Source: Chitinophagaceae bacterium
GTDB taxonomy: Bacteria; Bacteroidota; Bacteroidia; Chitinophagales; Chitinophagaceae
Length of the DNA: 64,000 nt
NCBI GenBank assembly: GCA_947447265.1
Contig: CANFKC010000010.1
Coordinates: 53,896-117,895 of the forward strand
Reading direction: 5' to 3'
The notes beneath the pieces are model-generated. The model was not told the DNA's origin. It saw only the letters and a list, made by a program, of their open reading frames with translations, and did not search any database. Shown here one piece after another: positions 18,093 to 28,749 of the stretch (the first letter of the stretch is position 1; each line of letters opens with the position of its first letter). The translations under genes and the position numbers were made by a program.

Positions 18093-18656
18093 ATGAAGAC
18101 CTATATTATATTGATATTGTGCACGATTATGGCTTTCGGAGCAGTTGCTCAGGAAACTACTGTGGATACTGTATACAGTGCCGCGTTGCGGGAAGTGACC
18201 GTTAAGGCCCGCTGGAAGAATGATACAGAACGCTACAAATACAACCAGATGAAGTATTATGTAAAAACCATACTACCTTATCTTAATGCCGGCACCCAAT
18301 TATTTAAAGACATTAACACCAAAGTGGAAGACCCTAACGTTTCCCGCAAGGAAGTACGCAGGTATGTAAACACCAAAGAAGATGAGCTGCGCACAAAATT
18401 TGAAGATAAAGTGAAGGCGCTGAATACTACCCAGGGTGTATTGCTGGTGAAGCTACTTACGAGGCAAACAAACCTGAACATCTATAATGGCCTGCAGGAA
18501 TTCAAGAACCCATTAACTGCCATTAAATGGCAAACATGGGCTCGCTTAAATGGCATGAATCTGAATCGTAAATACGTGCCTGATGAAGAGCCTGACCTGG
18601 AAAACATTATGGCTGAACTGGGCTACCCCCTTCCGGCAAGCTATGCGGCGAACTAG
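18093..18656 (+). CDS. DUF4294 family exported protein
   Basis: The 187-residue protein has a cleavable signal (MKTYIILILCTIMAFGAVAQ) and then a helical, charged domain. ERYKYNQMKYYVKTILPYL and GVLLVKLLTRQTNLNIYNGL resemble the DUF4294 family, which is restricted to Bacteroidota and has no known function. It is expected in the periplasm. A convergent gene ends 37 bases downstream, and no terminator was seen between them. Confidence 0.85.
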   Translation: MKTYIILILCTIMAFGAVAQETTVDTVYSAALREVTVKARWKNDTERYKYNQMKYYVKTILPYLNAGTQLFKDINTKVEDPNVSRKEVRRYVNTKEDELRTKFEDKVKALNTTQGVLLVKLLTRQTNLNIYNGLQEFKNPLTAIKWQTWARLNGMNLNRKYVPDEEPDLENIMAELGYPLPASYAAN

Positions 18657-18693
18657 AGGTCTCGCTTTTATTAAGTTTCATAACCCTCGTATC

Positions 18694-20298
18694 CTACTGG
18701 AAGTTCCGCTCGTACAATATGGTTCGTTTGGTCGCGGAAGTATATATCTCATGGTAGTTACGAACTATCTGCTGGTTTAATTCAGCATAATGGCCTTTGT
18801 TAAGGAACGAGCTATCGAAACACCACAACACCACATAGTTGATGGTCGTTCCGGTAGCTTTTTCGTAAGCATCAATATCCGCGCCCGGTGGTTGTGCCTC
18901 TATCCCTTCATACTTGCTTAAATGCGTGTACGGATTTTTTTCATTGGTCCAGATCAAGGGGAAGTAGCCGGTGAGCGCTTCGTAATTATCTAAAAATATA
19001 AGCGGCTTTTTCATCCCTCCATAATGTAGCGCGTGCGAAAACAGGTAGTTACAATCAGAGATAGGCTTGCCTTTGGCGTCCAGGCCCTCCGGTGAAAAAT
19101 CAAGCGGCAGCACTACCGAGTTAGGCTTCATAAAATTAATAGCAGAATTGTAATCGGTACAGGCTTCAGCAGCCGAGAGCATTACCGGCAACCTGATACC
19201 ACTAAGGCAGACAAAACAAATAAATACTACTCCGCCTCCTGCATTTTTCAGGTTCAACGGTAATACCGCAGCAATAGCCAGCGCCATCAGTATGAACATA
19301 AATAACTGCACCCGCATGGTTATCAGTATGGCCCTGCTCAGAAAGTTTTCAGGGAAGAAGAAATAGACCACTGACACGGCGAGCAAACTAAGTAGCAGTC
19401 CATCATGCTTATTGAACCGGAAGCCCCCTATAAAACGCCTGCAAAGCGCTATAACAAACAAAGTAACCAGCGTTACTCCACTTAGGGTTGTGAAGAATCT
19501 TTCCCGCAGCGAAACGGAGATGAGGTATTTTAAACTCACGAGTTCGTTGAAACGAAAAAAATGGTGCCGTAATTGCAGACCGAGACCATGCTCTTTGCTC
19601 ACAAACCAAAACATCAGGGCCAGGAAAGGGGCCGTAAAAATACCGAGGGCCAGGCTGTTCTTCAGGAAAAATGAGAACGGACGCGAAGGCTCGGTATGCA
19701 CATTACCAACTGCATAACTCCATACCAATCCAAAACAGGTTATTACACCAAATACGAAGGGCAGCAATTGGGTAAAAAAGGTAAGACCGGCAAAACAAAA
19801 GAAAATAATAGCGTTGCGGTTACTGCGTTTTTCCAGAAACCACAGCCAGGATAGCACCAGCCAGGTAAAAAATGCGGTAGCCAACGTAAAATTGTAAAAG
19901 CCCTTTGCCAGGGTGTGATTAAACACCGGTAGAAAGATAACCAGCATCCAGAAAGATGGCTCATTACGCACCTTCTTCATGAGCATATAAAACCCACCGA
20001 CCAGCAAGGCTATGTACACCGATAGCATTAGCTTTTCTGCCACAATGCCGCTAACAAAATACATGGGCAGCGAAAGCAGTATATGCGAAAACCAGTTAGG
20101 ATTAGGGTCGTACATCACCCTGTAAAAAGCGCTGTAAAAAGTAGTATGCCTGCCGCCCCAGATATCATGTAATATACCCGCATTGTAGAGGTGGCATGGG
20201 CCATCGCCGGTAAGGTAATAGCCGGGTATCCAAACCTGGGCGAGGCAGCAGGCAAAACCTGCAACTAATAAAACTCTTAGTATCTGGCGCCTTGACAT
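18694..20298 (-). CDS. Polytopic membrane protein, possibly GT-C glycosyltransferase-like
   Basis: The 534-residue protein has about ten to twelve hydrophobic segments followed by a soluble C-terminal part of ~150 residues. The first loop YLTGDGPCHLYNAGILHDIW contains an acidic residue after helix 1, and the C-terminus has PLDFSPEGLDAKGKPISDCN. This topology (many helices plus a periplasmic C-terminal domain) is like membrane glycosyltransferases of the GT-C fold, but no catalytic DxD motif is clear, so the function is unassigned. It starts 17 bases after sprA ends and is probably the last gene of a ruvA-sprA transcript. Confidence 0.65.
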   Translation of the reverse strand: MSRRQILRVLLVAGFACCLAQVWIPGYYLTGDGPCHLYNAGILHDIWGGRHTTFYSAFYRVMYDPNPNWFSHILLSLPMYFVSGIVAEKLMLSVYIALLVGGFYMLMKKVRNEPSFWMLVIFLPVFNHTLAKGFYNFTLATAFFTWLVLSWLWFLEKRSNRNAIIFFCFAGLTFFTQLLPFVFGVITCFGLVWSYAVGNVHTEPSRPFSFFLKNSLALGIFTAPFLALMFWFVSKEHGLGLQLRHHFFRFNELVSLKYLISVSLRERFFTTLSGVTLVTLFVIALCRRFIGGFRFNKHDGLLLSLLAVSVVYFFFPENFLSRAILITMRVQLFMFILMALAIAAVLPLNLKNAGGGVVFICFVCLSGIRLPVMLSAAEACTDYNSAINFMKPNSVVLPLDFSPEGLDAKGKPISDCNYLFSHALHYGGMKKPLIFLDNYEALTGYFPLIWTNEKNPYTHLSKYEGIEAQPPGADIDAYEKATGTTINYVVLWCFDSSFLNKGHYAELNQQIVRNYHEIYTSATKRTILYERNFQ

Positions 20299-20315
20299 CA
20301 GCGGTTGTACACTCT

Positions 20316-23300
20316 TTATTGTGCGAATAAAAATCTCAGTGTTAACCCTGCTTTGGTGTTACTTGTAGGGTACGATGAAGAAACATAAGGTATGGTCTGC
20401 TGACGATCGAAGAAGAAATGCAGGGTAAGGTTCTGCTTCACTGAATAATCTATCGACGGCGAAATACGGATAACCTTTTGACCACGTGAAGTAATACTGA
20501 TGTTGTTAGAAAGGAAGGTGTTACTGTTCCTGTCATCACGCAAACCAATATCCAGTTTACCAATCAGTTCGTTCTTCAGTTTCTGCACACCAAATACATT
20601 AAATGGCAGCTTTAAACCCTTCTTCCTGAAACCCATGCCAATTACATACTCCGTGCTGATGTTCTCACTTATCTGGTAGTCAATAAGGCTAAGGCTCACT
20701 GATTTTGACTTCCTTACCTCGAAACGCGCAGATAGGTTATTTTTGAATGATGCATCAAACCCAATCAATGGATTGAAATTCTGGTTGATGGTTACATTAG
20801 GAACCTGGAAGAACGGTACGTAGTTATGGGAATTGGAATCAATGAACGACGGGAACCCTAAACCATACAGATCCTGGAACAACAACGATGAGTTGAATGA
20901 GTTCATTGACATGGTACCGGTATAAGCATGGTTAACAACAAAGTTGTTCATTATTTTAGAAAAATAAGGCAACTTGCTCAGGCCGTTATAGGCAACCTTC
21001 CAGTTTGGCAGTGGCATAAAGTACTTGAACGGATTGCTCGATGTTTCCGTATGCGTATAGTCAATTAAAGGTTGGTTGGCAGCATCTTTACCGGTGTAAG
21101 CGGCAATAAATGCAGGTATCAGCACATCCTGCGAATACTCGGTATAACCCTTGGTATATTTAGGGTTAGCCGGATCAGGCATGCCGTTGGTATACGGATT
21201 ACTTACACCAACGCGCTGAGATATCACATTCCTGTTAGCCAGTAACTGGGTATACAATGGCGAGTTTGACCCTGTTCCTTTAAACAACGTTTTAACCGCT
21301 ATATAACTGATATTGAAAGATCCGTTTTCGTATGGGTTCAGGTGGTTGAATACATTCGTTCCCGTGTCCTTATACAATTCGTTATGCGATTTTGTAAAGG
21401 TTTTGGTCAATGACAGGTCTATCCTGCAATCTTTGAACGGAGCCACTGTAGCAGTACCGCTGAGGTTAGAGGAATAGGTTTGTTGCAATTGTGCATTGAA
21501 GAGAGAATCTCTGGTTAACCGCTCGCCGTTGGCCATACGCGACAGCCATGCGGCATTAGGCTGGTACCCGTATACAAAGCCCAGCCCCGGCGCCATGGAG
21601 TAATTATTCACACCCATAAAGCGCGTACTATCCAGGTAACCCGGCAATACCGTACCAGCGGTCTGGTTATAGTTTATTGTTGCCTGCGTAACCATGGTAA
21701 TAGCCTTACCGAAATAGCGCACCGGTGCCGAAAGTTCCGGCAACTTAGCCCTTCTTGCTTTTCTAGCTGCTTTCCTGGCTTTTCTCTTCTTTATTTTTTC
21801 AGCCTTGGCTTTTGCCTTATCTGCTTTATGCTGCGCATCCACCAGCGAATCAAGCTGATCGTCGGTCATGCCTTCTGTATTTACACCCTGGTAAAGGTTG
21901 GAGAAGTTATCGTTGCCTCCTGCTACTGGTCCGCCTGTTGTGCCGCCAGTAGTGCCGCCGCCTGATGGGCCACCCTTTGTCGTTCCTGGTTTGCCCGGTC
22001 CACCGGCACCAGGGCCCTTACCCGGGCCGCTGCCTGTTGAGCCGCCACCAGCAACCTTTGTGCTATCAGGGCCCGGAGTCGCTCCGCCACCCTTGCCGCC
22101 ACCAGCCGCGCCGCCGCCAGCACCACCAGTTGGTCCACCTCCGGTAGGGCCGCCACCAGTTGCACCGCCACCGGCACCACCGCTACCTGTGCCGCCACCA
22201 CCGGTGCCGCCACCAGCAGTATTGCCACCCGGACCACTTCCGCCAGCCGGAGGATTCTTACCAGGGCTTCCGCCAGGGCCGCCAACGTCGTCAACGTCGC
22301 CGCCTGAAGGGGTTGCGCCCGGTATTTTACGCAGGTCTTGTAGCTTCGGTGGTTTACCGCCACCCATACCATCGCCACCGGCTGGCTTTTCTACACCACC
22401 GCCAGCTTTCAATTTATCATTGCCTTTTGTCGGCTTAGTATTCAATGCTCTTAACCATCTCCATTTTGTATAGAGTTGCGAAAAGTTCATATTGCCTGCA
22501 ATAGATTTCGTTACCGTATTGCCCAGTGTGTTTCCTAGTTCATGCGCAATAGGTGCCGCACCTGTCCAGGAATAGTTCGCACTGTAGCTTAACCTCAGGC
22601 TCATCCAGTCAGTTATCGGCAGTTTCGTAAACGGCACAGTGTAAGAACCATTCACCGTCTGCACATAAGATGTATTAGCTCCGAATGTGGAGATAACGCC
22701 TAAAAGGCTATCCCTTTTCGGCCCTGTATTAATGCGACCGAATGGTTCATCGATCCTGGAAATATTAGTAGCGGTATAGTCGAGTGACAACGACTTCGTT
22801 ACCTCCCAACGGGTATTCCAAACCCTGTTCCAATAGAATGTTTTATAGTAGGTGGTAGGTATGCGGTAATTGCTGCCGTCATCTACATTACGAATCTGCA
22901 TTTCTTCCACCATACGGTTAAGATCATTGCGCAATGAGAAATTTGACGGAAGCGGATTGAAATTAAAATCTTTCACCAGCCCGAACCACTTCGATTTCGA
23001 TTTTATAAATTTCTTAAACGGCTCTATCGTTTTGGTTTTTACACTATAGGTATACCCTATACCCAAACGCTGCGTATTCAGATTATCTAAACTAACAAAC
23101 GGATTGTGTTTGTACTGGTTGTTGTAAGAGTAACTGAAATCAAAGTTCTTGATGCTCCATGGCATTTTAATACCCTTGCCCGGCGCCGATGTATTACCGT
23201 TGATCCTTACATTGGTAAAGTTGATGCTGGTAATAGAAGTGAAGTCCTGAGAAGCTTTACGGAGCGAGTCGGCTTTTGCTGCATTTAGCTGTGCCGAGCG

Positions 23301-26300
23301 TGCATCGCTCAGTAAAACGTCAAGGTCGTATGGGTTGTATTTAGGTGTGCTTACATTTTGGGTATAGCCTACAAACACAGGCAAAGTAACACCCCAGCTC
23401 CTCGGCATCAATTTACCCATGTTCAGGTTGGTCGATGCATTGTACTGGTAGTAGTCGTCCTGAGAGCGCTGCTGAATCTTCTGGTCTATGCTGCCATAAC
23501 CCTGTGTATGCATGCTTCCAGAAAGGTTCATGCTACCGAGGTCAGCCATTTGCAGCGATACCTTACCTGCGGCGGCATAGCCTGGCTGGTCGTTGGTTCC
23601 TGCCATCCTCATCTCATCGAACCACACCTCGAAACATTTTGCCATACCATCATCACCCGGAGTCTGGTTGGTTTTCTTCGGGTTTAACACACCGAGCATT
23701 ATGTTTTTGGCAGTACCAATATTGGGGTTACCCAATACTACTATTATATTACCCTTTGAATCGACGGTATAGTAAGGCAGGTAGGTAGGCCATTGCTTGG
23801 CATCACGTTCTTTTTTTGCAGTAACAAGGTCCTGCAGGGTAAGATTCATTTCATTCGATGCCGGCCATACACTGCTTTCGCTGTTATTGTAAAATGCTGA
23901 CATGGTCAGTGGCATACGGTATTCATAATAGTTGCCCGTAAAATCGCTGCCTATGCGCATAAAGGCACTCACATCCGCGTTGTTCACTGGTATCTGGCCT
24001 ATCTGCGATTCGGCATGTATAAACATACGCAGATAGTTAAACTGGCGCATATCTACATTCACTTCTTTAAACACGCCACGTGCATCACCATCAACTAGGC
24101 TGCACACCTTTAATGATAAGGACTGCTCATTCAGCTGAAAAGCCTGCCCTGTTGTAGTTGCCTGCTGCTGGCGGTTAACACCCGGAGGAATCGTGTACCG
24201 AACAGGGTCGCGCAAACCGTTTTCTTCAATGCTCACTGAAGTAACGGAGAAATCGGTGCTGCCTGCATTTTGTTGTGGCTGGTTTTCGCCCGGTGTAGTT
24301 AATGAATAATTATAGGTGCGCCATTGGCTGCGGCCAAGTTCAAGCGATGCAAACCTCAGCACGGTACTATCTTCCCAACCACTCAGGAACATACGCAGGA
24401 AGCGGATAGAACGGAAATCAGAAATACCACCAATTTTATGGTCGTAGTTCTTTATAGGTATCTTAAACTGGTACCATGTTTCCCTTTCGCTGTTGCCATT
24501 AGGTAATTTTACAATGGTATCCTGTACGTTAATAATGTAGTTAGAACCCACTTTCATTTTAGCGGGCTCCATATCAATACGATATTGATAATAGTTTTCT
24601 GATTCACTGAGGGTATTATCTCTGTTAATGTCTTCGGATTCAGGGATGGTAGTAGCAGATGTTGAAAATGCAGAATTAGGGTCGGTTACCGGCGAGTTGC
24701 CCTCCGGATTATTAAAGCCCTTGTATCTGCCCAGGATACCGGTATTAGACTGGTCATAGTCGCTGCCCCTGTAGTAATGGTAATCATCGGTACTAGGGTC
24801 ACCGGCTGCCTTAATATAGGCAGGGTTATTGGCTCCGAGTTTTAACCGTAATGCATTCAGGAACGACTTGAACTGTATTGCTTCTTTGCCGTTATCCATT
24901 TCATCGTAACCGACATCCTGCTGGGCGCGAGATGCAGCGTCGTTATCAAACGCACGGGTAATCTGTTGTGCAAACCTTGGTGTATAACCCCATTGGCCGG
25001 TGTCCACTTTATTAAGATCGAAAGGTACCGGAACACCATTTTCAAAAGACAACCTCGAATCTTTCAGCACATCTTCTGATACCGAGCCCAGGTTTATATA
25101 AAATGAGCCACCCTTACTGGCCGGCCTGTTAATGAATGGATTCATTACCCAGAACTGCACATACTGCACATTCGAAGCCTCGAAATCGGTATTATCAATT
25201 GCCCTTGTGATACCTCCCCAACGCGCTGTCGGGTTGGTAAGTTTACCGCTGTCATCTACACGTACCGCATCATAGTTATAAGGCCCCCTGTCTTTAGGGA
25301 AGAAGCTAACATCGAAAGTGCTGAGCGAGCTTTGCAGTGAAAGATTTGGCTTGTTCGGGAATACATCTGTAACCTGTACCAACCGGATGTAGTGCTGGTT
25401 GTAGGTGTCTAATTTCACATAGTCAGGTACACCGGTGCCGTTCGGGTCTATTAATGTGGGCTCTATGCTGTACCATGCCAGTTTGGCCCTGTTATAACCA
25501 TAACTCAGGTCGTTACTCCTTGATGCTTCCGGGAAGAGTGTTTGCCCGCGGGCATCAACCGCACCCACCGGCGTAGTAGCCAGCGCCCATGCCTGCGCAG
25601 GGAAGCGCATATCATAACTGCTGGTAGTCCCTTCAAAGTCATCAATATATACAGCCCCTTCCGGGTCAAGGGTATTAATTTGTTGCGGATGGCCCGGTAA
25701 AATAGCCGCACCTTCACCCGAAAGCGACAAATAAGATGGTGCAGTGGTAGAATAGATCGGCAACTTATCGAGTAAACGGGTTACTGCCGGCACTTCGTTC
25801 TGGTAGTTGGCATCAATACCTAAAACGGTATTTTTAATAGGATCTTCACCAAAGTTTACCTTTTGTGTAAATGGCCTTTCATTCAGGCGCATAACGGTAC
25901 CTCCCAAAGTAAGGTGCCTGTTCTTATAATAGTCGAACCGGGCTCCCATAAAGTTCTGTTGCTGGAAACCGAAGGTAGAATTATCTTCATACTGCACATT
26001 GATAGGCACACCCGAACTCAGGATACCGGTATTCAATATCTTTATACGGCCCAGGCCATACTCTATCTGGTAGTCGGTATTTTCAACAAGTTTTGTACCA
26101 CCCGCAGTAACACTTACCGACCCTTGCGGAATGTTAAAACCACCCAGGAAGATATCCTGCGAAGTGCTTGATTTGTACGTACCTTTTATCAGGTAACGGT
26201 TGAGGCTCTGGTATTGCTGTGCCACCGTTTTGGTAGAATCATACAACGGCTGAAATATGTACCGGCGGGCCAGTACTTTATTCAGGTCTGGCCCCAGCGA

Positions 26301-28151
26301 TGCTGCCAGGTCTTCACCAAATGGCTCCAGTACCGGGAAGATGATCTTGCCCTGTTGCATATTAATGGTTACCCCATCCACGAAGTCAAACACCCCATCA
26401 GGAGATGCCTCATTCTGTGAGTTCAGGCGATCTAGATTTAATAAAGAAATGAACGGAATGCCTTCTTTAGGCCCTTCCGGGAAATACCTTTTTTCGCCAC
26501 CACCCGGGTCCTGATACACTACGTTCAGCGTAAAGTTCTCTTTCGTCAAACCGAAGCCGCCCAATGCATAGATATTCTTCATCATCAGCTTCCATACCGG
26601 CAATGTGGTACGGTTAGCTGTTCCCTTCATTAATTTCAGGTACAATACTTTAGGGTGCAGCGTATCCGGCGGAAGGTCTTCTGCAAATTCACCCACCTGG
26701 TACACCTTGCCTTTATAAGTATAGCGGTAAGCCACACCCACAATATCATCAGGGTTAAGCTGTGTGCGCATCATGATGTAACCTAACTGTGCATTGTAGC
26801 TGAATTCTGTTGGTGTAAGCTGGCGCGCTGTTGTGTGTTCAAAATCAAGACCGGTTTGCAGGCCGAGGTTCTGCTGAATAACATTACCCGCAGTACCCTG
26901 GTTTCTGCCACCAGGTGTTTGTGCAAGGCGGCTGTATAATAAGTTGCTGGCATTATCCGGAACCCCGTCGCGAACGTTGGCACCGTTATTATTCATGTTC
27001 GCCATGTATGGGTTATGTTCCCCAAGATCCTGGAAACACAATACCTCGCGCACACCGGTTACAGCGCCATTCCTGTTCGTAACCCAAACCTGTATTTTAC
27101 TGATGTTGACCTGCGAATTGATAATAGGGAAATTCTTAACCGCCGTATTAAAATGGTCGTGGAAGTACTGACCCAACAGGAAGTTCTTATTTTCTTCGTA
27201 GTTATCGGCCTTAATAGAAAATTGCTGCGCCTGCGAACCACCCTGGATGGTCATGCTCTTGCGTTGCGATTTTTGCTGGGAAACAACACCTGTTACCCAC
27301 AGTTTACCGAACTGCAACTGCGCCTTTAAGCCGAACAGCGATTGCACACCGCTGATGAGGTTACTCTTTAAAGGGAAGCTGATATTACCCGCCTCAATCT
27401 TTTTGATCATTTCATCTTCCTTACCGGCATAGTCCAGTTTCTGAACGTTCTGGTAATCGAAAGTGGCCTTGGTATTATTACTGATGTTGAGTTTAAGTTT
27501 ATCACCAACGGTAGCCAGCAGGTTGATGTTCATCTGCATGTCGAAATCAAAAATGCCATACTTCTGTGCGCGCTGCACCAAAGTAGGGTTCTTAATGTTC
27601 TGCCAGGTTCCGCCAAAGGTTACGTCTACGTTACCCTGTGGCTTTACTGATATTTTGTCGCCGCCGAATATGCGGTCAAACAAACCATCTTTATACATCT
27701 GCGGCAATTCCGGCGTTTTCGTAAACAGCATCATAGCATCGAGCCTGCGCTGCCAATAGGCGTCATCGTCAATTTTGCCCTTGTACTGTGTATACTCTTT
27801 TAATGTGAGGTAGGTAGGGTTACGATAATATTCTCCACCTATTTTATCAGAAAAGTAATAGCGGTTAGAATCCGCATCATATTCAAATGCTTTTCTTTCG
27901 TTTTTCGGGTCCGCGAGGTCTATACTTTTAGGCCGGTTAAGGTCGGTACGCGGGTCGCCGGTTTTATCGTATATCGGGAATTTCAGCTTTACGGTATCCT
28001 TTACATCACTGGAATCGACTTTGGTAGTATCGCCTGCCGGCGCCAAAAATGCGAGAAAGCCATGGCGGGGACGGGCAGCAGCGGTCATTATAGCGGCTAT
28101 TAACCCTATAAACACCAATACTTTATACTTATAATTATGCTTCCCCTTCAA
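20316..28151 (-). CDS. sprA: SprA/Sov, type IX secretion outer-membrane translocon
   Basis: SprA is the giant beta-barrel through which T9SS cargo crosses the outer membrane. The 2611-residue protein is somewhat longer than F. johnsoniae SprA (about 2400). The N-terminal signal/TM (residues ~9-27) is followed by family sequence such as GDKISVKPQGNVDVTFGGTW, ATVGDKLKLNISNNTKATFD and AVYIDDFEGTTSSYDMRFPA, and it ends in an aromatic barrel strand (LTLRFLFAQ). Residues ~1905-2085 form a Gly-rich insert, then a Lys/Arg/Ala stretch (KADKAKAKAEKIKKRKARK), both unusual. It lies 20 bases downstream of ruvA, a pairing seen in other Bacteroidota. The window's T9SS cargo genes would use it. Confidence 0.95.
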   Translation of the reverse strand: MKGKHNYKYKVLVFIGLIAAIMTAAARPRHGFLAFLAPAGDTTKVDSSDVKDTVKLKFPIYDKTGDPRTDLNRPKSIDLADPKNERKAFEYDADSNRYYFSDKIGGEYYRNPTYLTLKEYTQYKGKIDDDAYWQRRLDAMMLFTKTPELPQMYKDGLFDRIFGGDKISVKPQGNVDVTFGGTWQNIKNPTLVQRAQKYGIFDFDMQMNINLLATVGDKLKLNISNNTKATFDYQNVQKLDYAGKEDEMIKKIEAGNISFPLKSNLISGVQSLFGLKAQLQFGKLWVTGVVSQQKSQRKSMTIQGGSQAQQFSIKADNYEENKNFLLGQYFHDHFNTAVKNFPIINSQVNISKIQVWVTNRNGAVTGVREVLCFQDLGEHNPYMANMNNNGANVRDGVPDNASNLLYSRLAQTPGGRNQGTAGNVIQQNLGLQTGLDFEHTTARQLTPTEFSYNAQLGYIMMRTQLNPDDIVGVAYRYTYKGKVYQVGEFAEDLPPDTLHPKVLYLKLMKGTANRTTLPVWKLMMKNIYALGGFGLTKENFTLNVVYQDPGGGEKRYFPEGPKEGIPFISLLNLDRLNSQNEASPDGVFDFVDGVTINMQQGKIIFPVLEPFGEDLAASLGPDLNKVLARRYIFQPLYDSTKTVAQQYQSLNRYLIKGTYKSSTSQDIFLGGFNIPQGSVSVTAGGTKLVENTDYQIEYGLGRIKILNTGILSSGVPINVQYEDNSTFGFQQQNFMGARFDYYKNRHLTLGGTVMRLNERPFTQKVNFGEDPIKNTVLGIDANYQNEVPAVTRLLDKLPIYSTTAPSYLSLSGEGAAILPGHPQQINTLDPEGAVYIDDFEGTTSSYDMRFPAQAWALATTPVGAVDARGQTLFPEASRSNDLSYGYNRAKLAWYSIEPTLIDPNGTGVPDYVKLDTYNQHYIRLVQVTDVFPNKPNLSLQSSLSTFDVSFFPKDRGPYNYDAVRVDDSGKLTNPTARWGGITRAIDNTDFEASNVQYVQFWVMNPFINRPASKGGSFYINLGSVSEDVLKDSRLSFENGVPVPFDLNKVDTGQWGYTPRFAQQITRAFDNDAASRAQQDVGYDEMDNGKEAIQFKSFLNALRLKLGANNPAYIKAAGDPSTDDYHYYRGSDYDQSNTGILGRYKGFNNPEGNSPVTDPNSAFSTSATTIPESEDINRDNTLSESENYYQYRIDMEPAKMKVGSNYIINVQDTIVKLPNGNSERETWYQFKIPIKNYDHKIGGISDFRSIRFLRMFLSGWEDSTVLRFASLELGRSQWRTYNYSLTTPGENQPQQNAGSTDFSVTSVSIEENGLRDPVRYTIPPGVNRQQQATTTGQAFQLNEQSLSLKVCSLVDGDARGVFKEVNVDMRQFNYLRMFIHAESQIGQIPVNNADVSAFMRIGSDFTGNYYEYRMPLTMSAFYNNSESSVWPASNEMNLTLQDLVTAKKERDAKQWPTYLPYYTVDSKGNIIVVLGNPNIGTAKNIMLGVLNPKKTNQTPGDDGMAKCFEVWFDEMRMAGTNDQPGYAAAGKVSLQMADLGSMNLSGSMHTQGYGSIDQKIQQRSQDDYYQYNASTNLNMGKLMPRSWGVTLPVFVGYTQNVSTPKYNPYDLDVLLSDARSAQLNAAKADSLRKASQDFTSITSINFTNVRINGNTSAPGKGIKMPWSIKNFDFSYSYNNQYKHNPFVSLDNLNTQRLGIGYTYSVKTKTIEPFKKFIKSKSKWFGLVKDFNFNPLPSNFSLRNDLNRMVEEMQIRNVDDGSNYRIPTTYYKTFYWNRVWNTRWEVTKSLSLDYTATNISRIDEPFGRINTGPKRDSLLGVISTFGANTSYVQTVNGSYTVPFTKLPITDWMSLRLSYSANYSWTGAAPIAHELGNTLGNTVTKSIAGNMNFSQLYTKWRWLRALNTKPTKGNDKLKAGGGVEKPAGGDGMGGGKPPKLQDLRKIPGATPSGGDVDDVGGPGGSPGKNPPAGGSGPGGNTAGGGTGGGGTGSGGAGGGATGGGPTGGGPTGGAGGGAAGGGKGGGATPGPDSTKVAGGGSTGSGPGKGPGAGGPGKPGTTKGGPSGGGTTGGTTGGPVAGGNDNFSNLYQGVNTEGMTDDQLDSLVDAQHKADKAKAKAEKIKKRKARKAARKARRAKLPELSAPVRYFGKAITMVTQATINYNQTAGTVLPGYLDSTRFMGVNNYSMAPGLGFVYGYQPNAAWLSRMANGERLTRDSLFNAQLQQTYSSNLSGTATVAPFKDCRIDLSLTKTFTKSHNELYKDTGTNVFNHLNPYENGSFNISYIAVKTLFKGTGSNSPLYTQLLANRNVISQRVGVSNPYTNGMPDPANPKYTKGYTEYSQDVLIPAFIAAYTGKDAANQPLIDYTHTETSSNPFKYFMPLPNWKVAYNGLSKLPYFSKIMNNFVVNHAYTGTMSMNSFNSSLLFQDLYGLGFPSFIDSNSHNYVPFFQVPNVTINQNFNPLIGFDASFKNNLSARFEVRKSKSVSLSLIDYQISENISTEYVIGMGFRKKGLKLPFNVFGVQKLKNELIGKLDIGLRDDRNSNTFLSNNISITSRGQKVIRISPSIDYSVKQNLTLHFFFDRQQTIPYVSSSYPTSNTKAGLTLRFLFAQ
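21900..22436 (-). repeat. Low-complexity Gly-rich coding insert within sprA
   Basis: Within sprA this DNA encodes a Gly/Ala/Thr/Pro/Ser-rich segment (phrases such as GGGPTGGGPTGGAGGG and KGPGAGGPGKPGTTKGGP). It is built of degenerate GGN-GGN-GGN triplets and is visibly richer in G+C than its surroundings. It is predicted to be unstructured and lies between barrel segments, so it probably forms an exposed loop. The complementary strand is open as a Pro-rich frame, a direct consequence of the composition. Confidence 0.85.
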
Positions 28152-28170
28152 TGTTTTACTTTTAATTTTT

Positions 28171-28749
28171 TTACAAGGCGCGTAGCGCTTGCTTGATAAG
28201 GTCTTCGACAGTTAAAGAAGATGCATTACTGATTTTCTTAATGGCGTTTTCGGCAATAGCCTTACTAATGCCGAGGTTGACCAAGGCTATTAACGCATCT
28301 TCAGGTATTGTATTGTGCACAGGAGCCAATAACGAAGCGGAATCTTTCTGCCGTAATACCTTGCCTTTTAGTTCCAGTATAATGCGCTGGGCTGTTTTGC
28401 TGCCTATTCCCTTTACTTTTTCCAATGTTTTGGCATCTTCGTGCATAATGGCACGCTCCAGCTCATCGGTCGTAAGTGAAGAAAGTATAATGCGTGCGGT
28501 AGCTGCACCCACGCCATTTATATTTAATAACTGCCTGAAGGTGGCACGTTCTTCCTCATCGGCAAAGCCATACATTACCCAGGCGTCTTCACGCACCTGC
28601 AAATGCGTATATAACCGGCACTTTTCAAGATTGGCAATGCGGCTATAGGTTTGTAATGTAATATTTACTTCGAACCCTATACCGCCTACCTGCAGGTATA
28701 ATAATGATGGTGATTTATAGGCAAGATCACCTTCTAAAAATGCATACAT
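28171..28749 (-). CDS. ruvA: Holliday junction DNA helicase subunit RuvA
   Basis: RuvA binds four-way junctions and loads the RuvB motor for branch migration. The start at 28749 gives MYAFLEGDLAYKSPSLLYLQ, the usual family N-terminus; an upstream in-frame start at 28788 would add 13 residues not found in the family. The 192 residues comprise the OB-fold domain I, a helix-hairpin-helix domain (INGVGAATARIILSSL and VKGIGSKTAQRIILELKGK), and the C-terminal RuvB-binding domain. The partner ruvC lies 10 kb away in this window; ruvB is not present. Confidence 0.96.
   Translation of the reverse strand: MYAFLEGDLAYKSPSLLYLQVGGIGFEVNITLQTYSRIANLEKCRLYTHLQVREDAWVMYGFADEEERATFRQLLNINGVGAATARIILSSLTTDELERAIMHEDAKTLEKVKGIGSKTAQRIILELKGKVLRQKDSASLLAPVHNTIPEDALIALVNLGISKAIAENAIKKISNASSLTVEDLIKQALRAL

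Noticed and set aside
21898..22473. Long plus-strand Pro-rich open frame (191 residues)
   Set aside because: It is the reverse complement of the Gly-rich sprA insert; GGN codons read as NCC on the other strand, so the openness is compositional. There is no leader, signal or family match.
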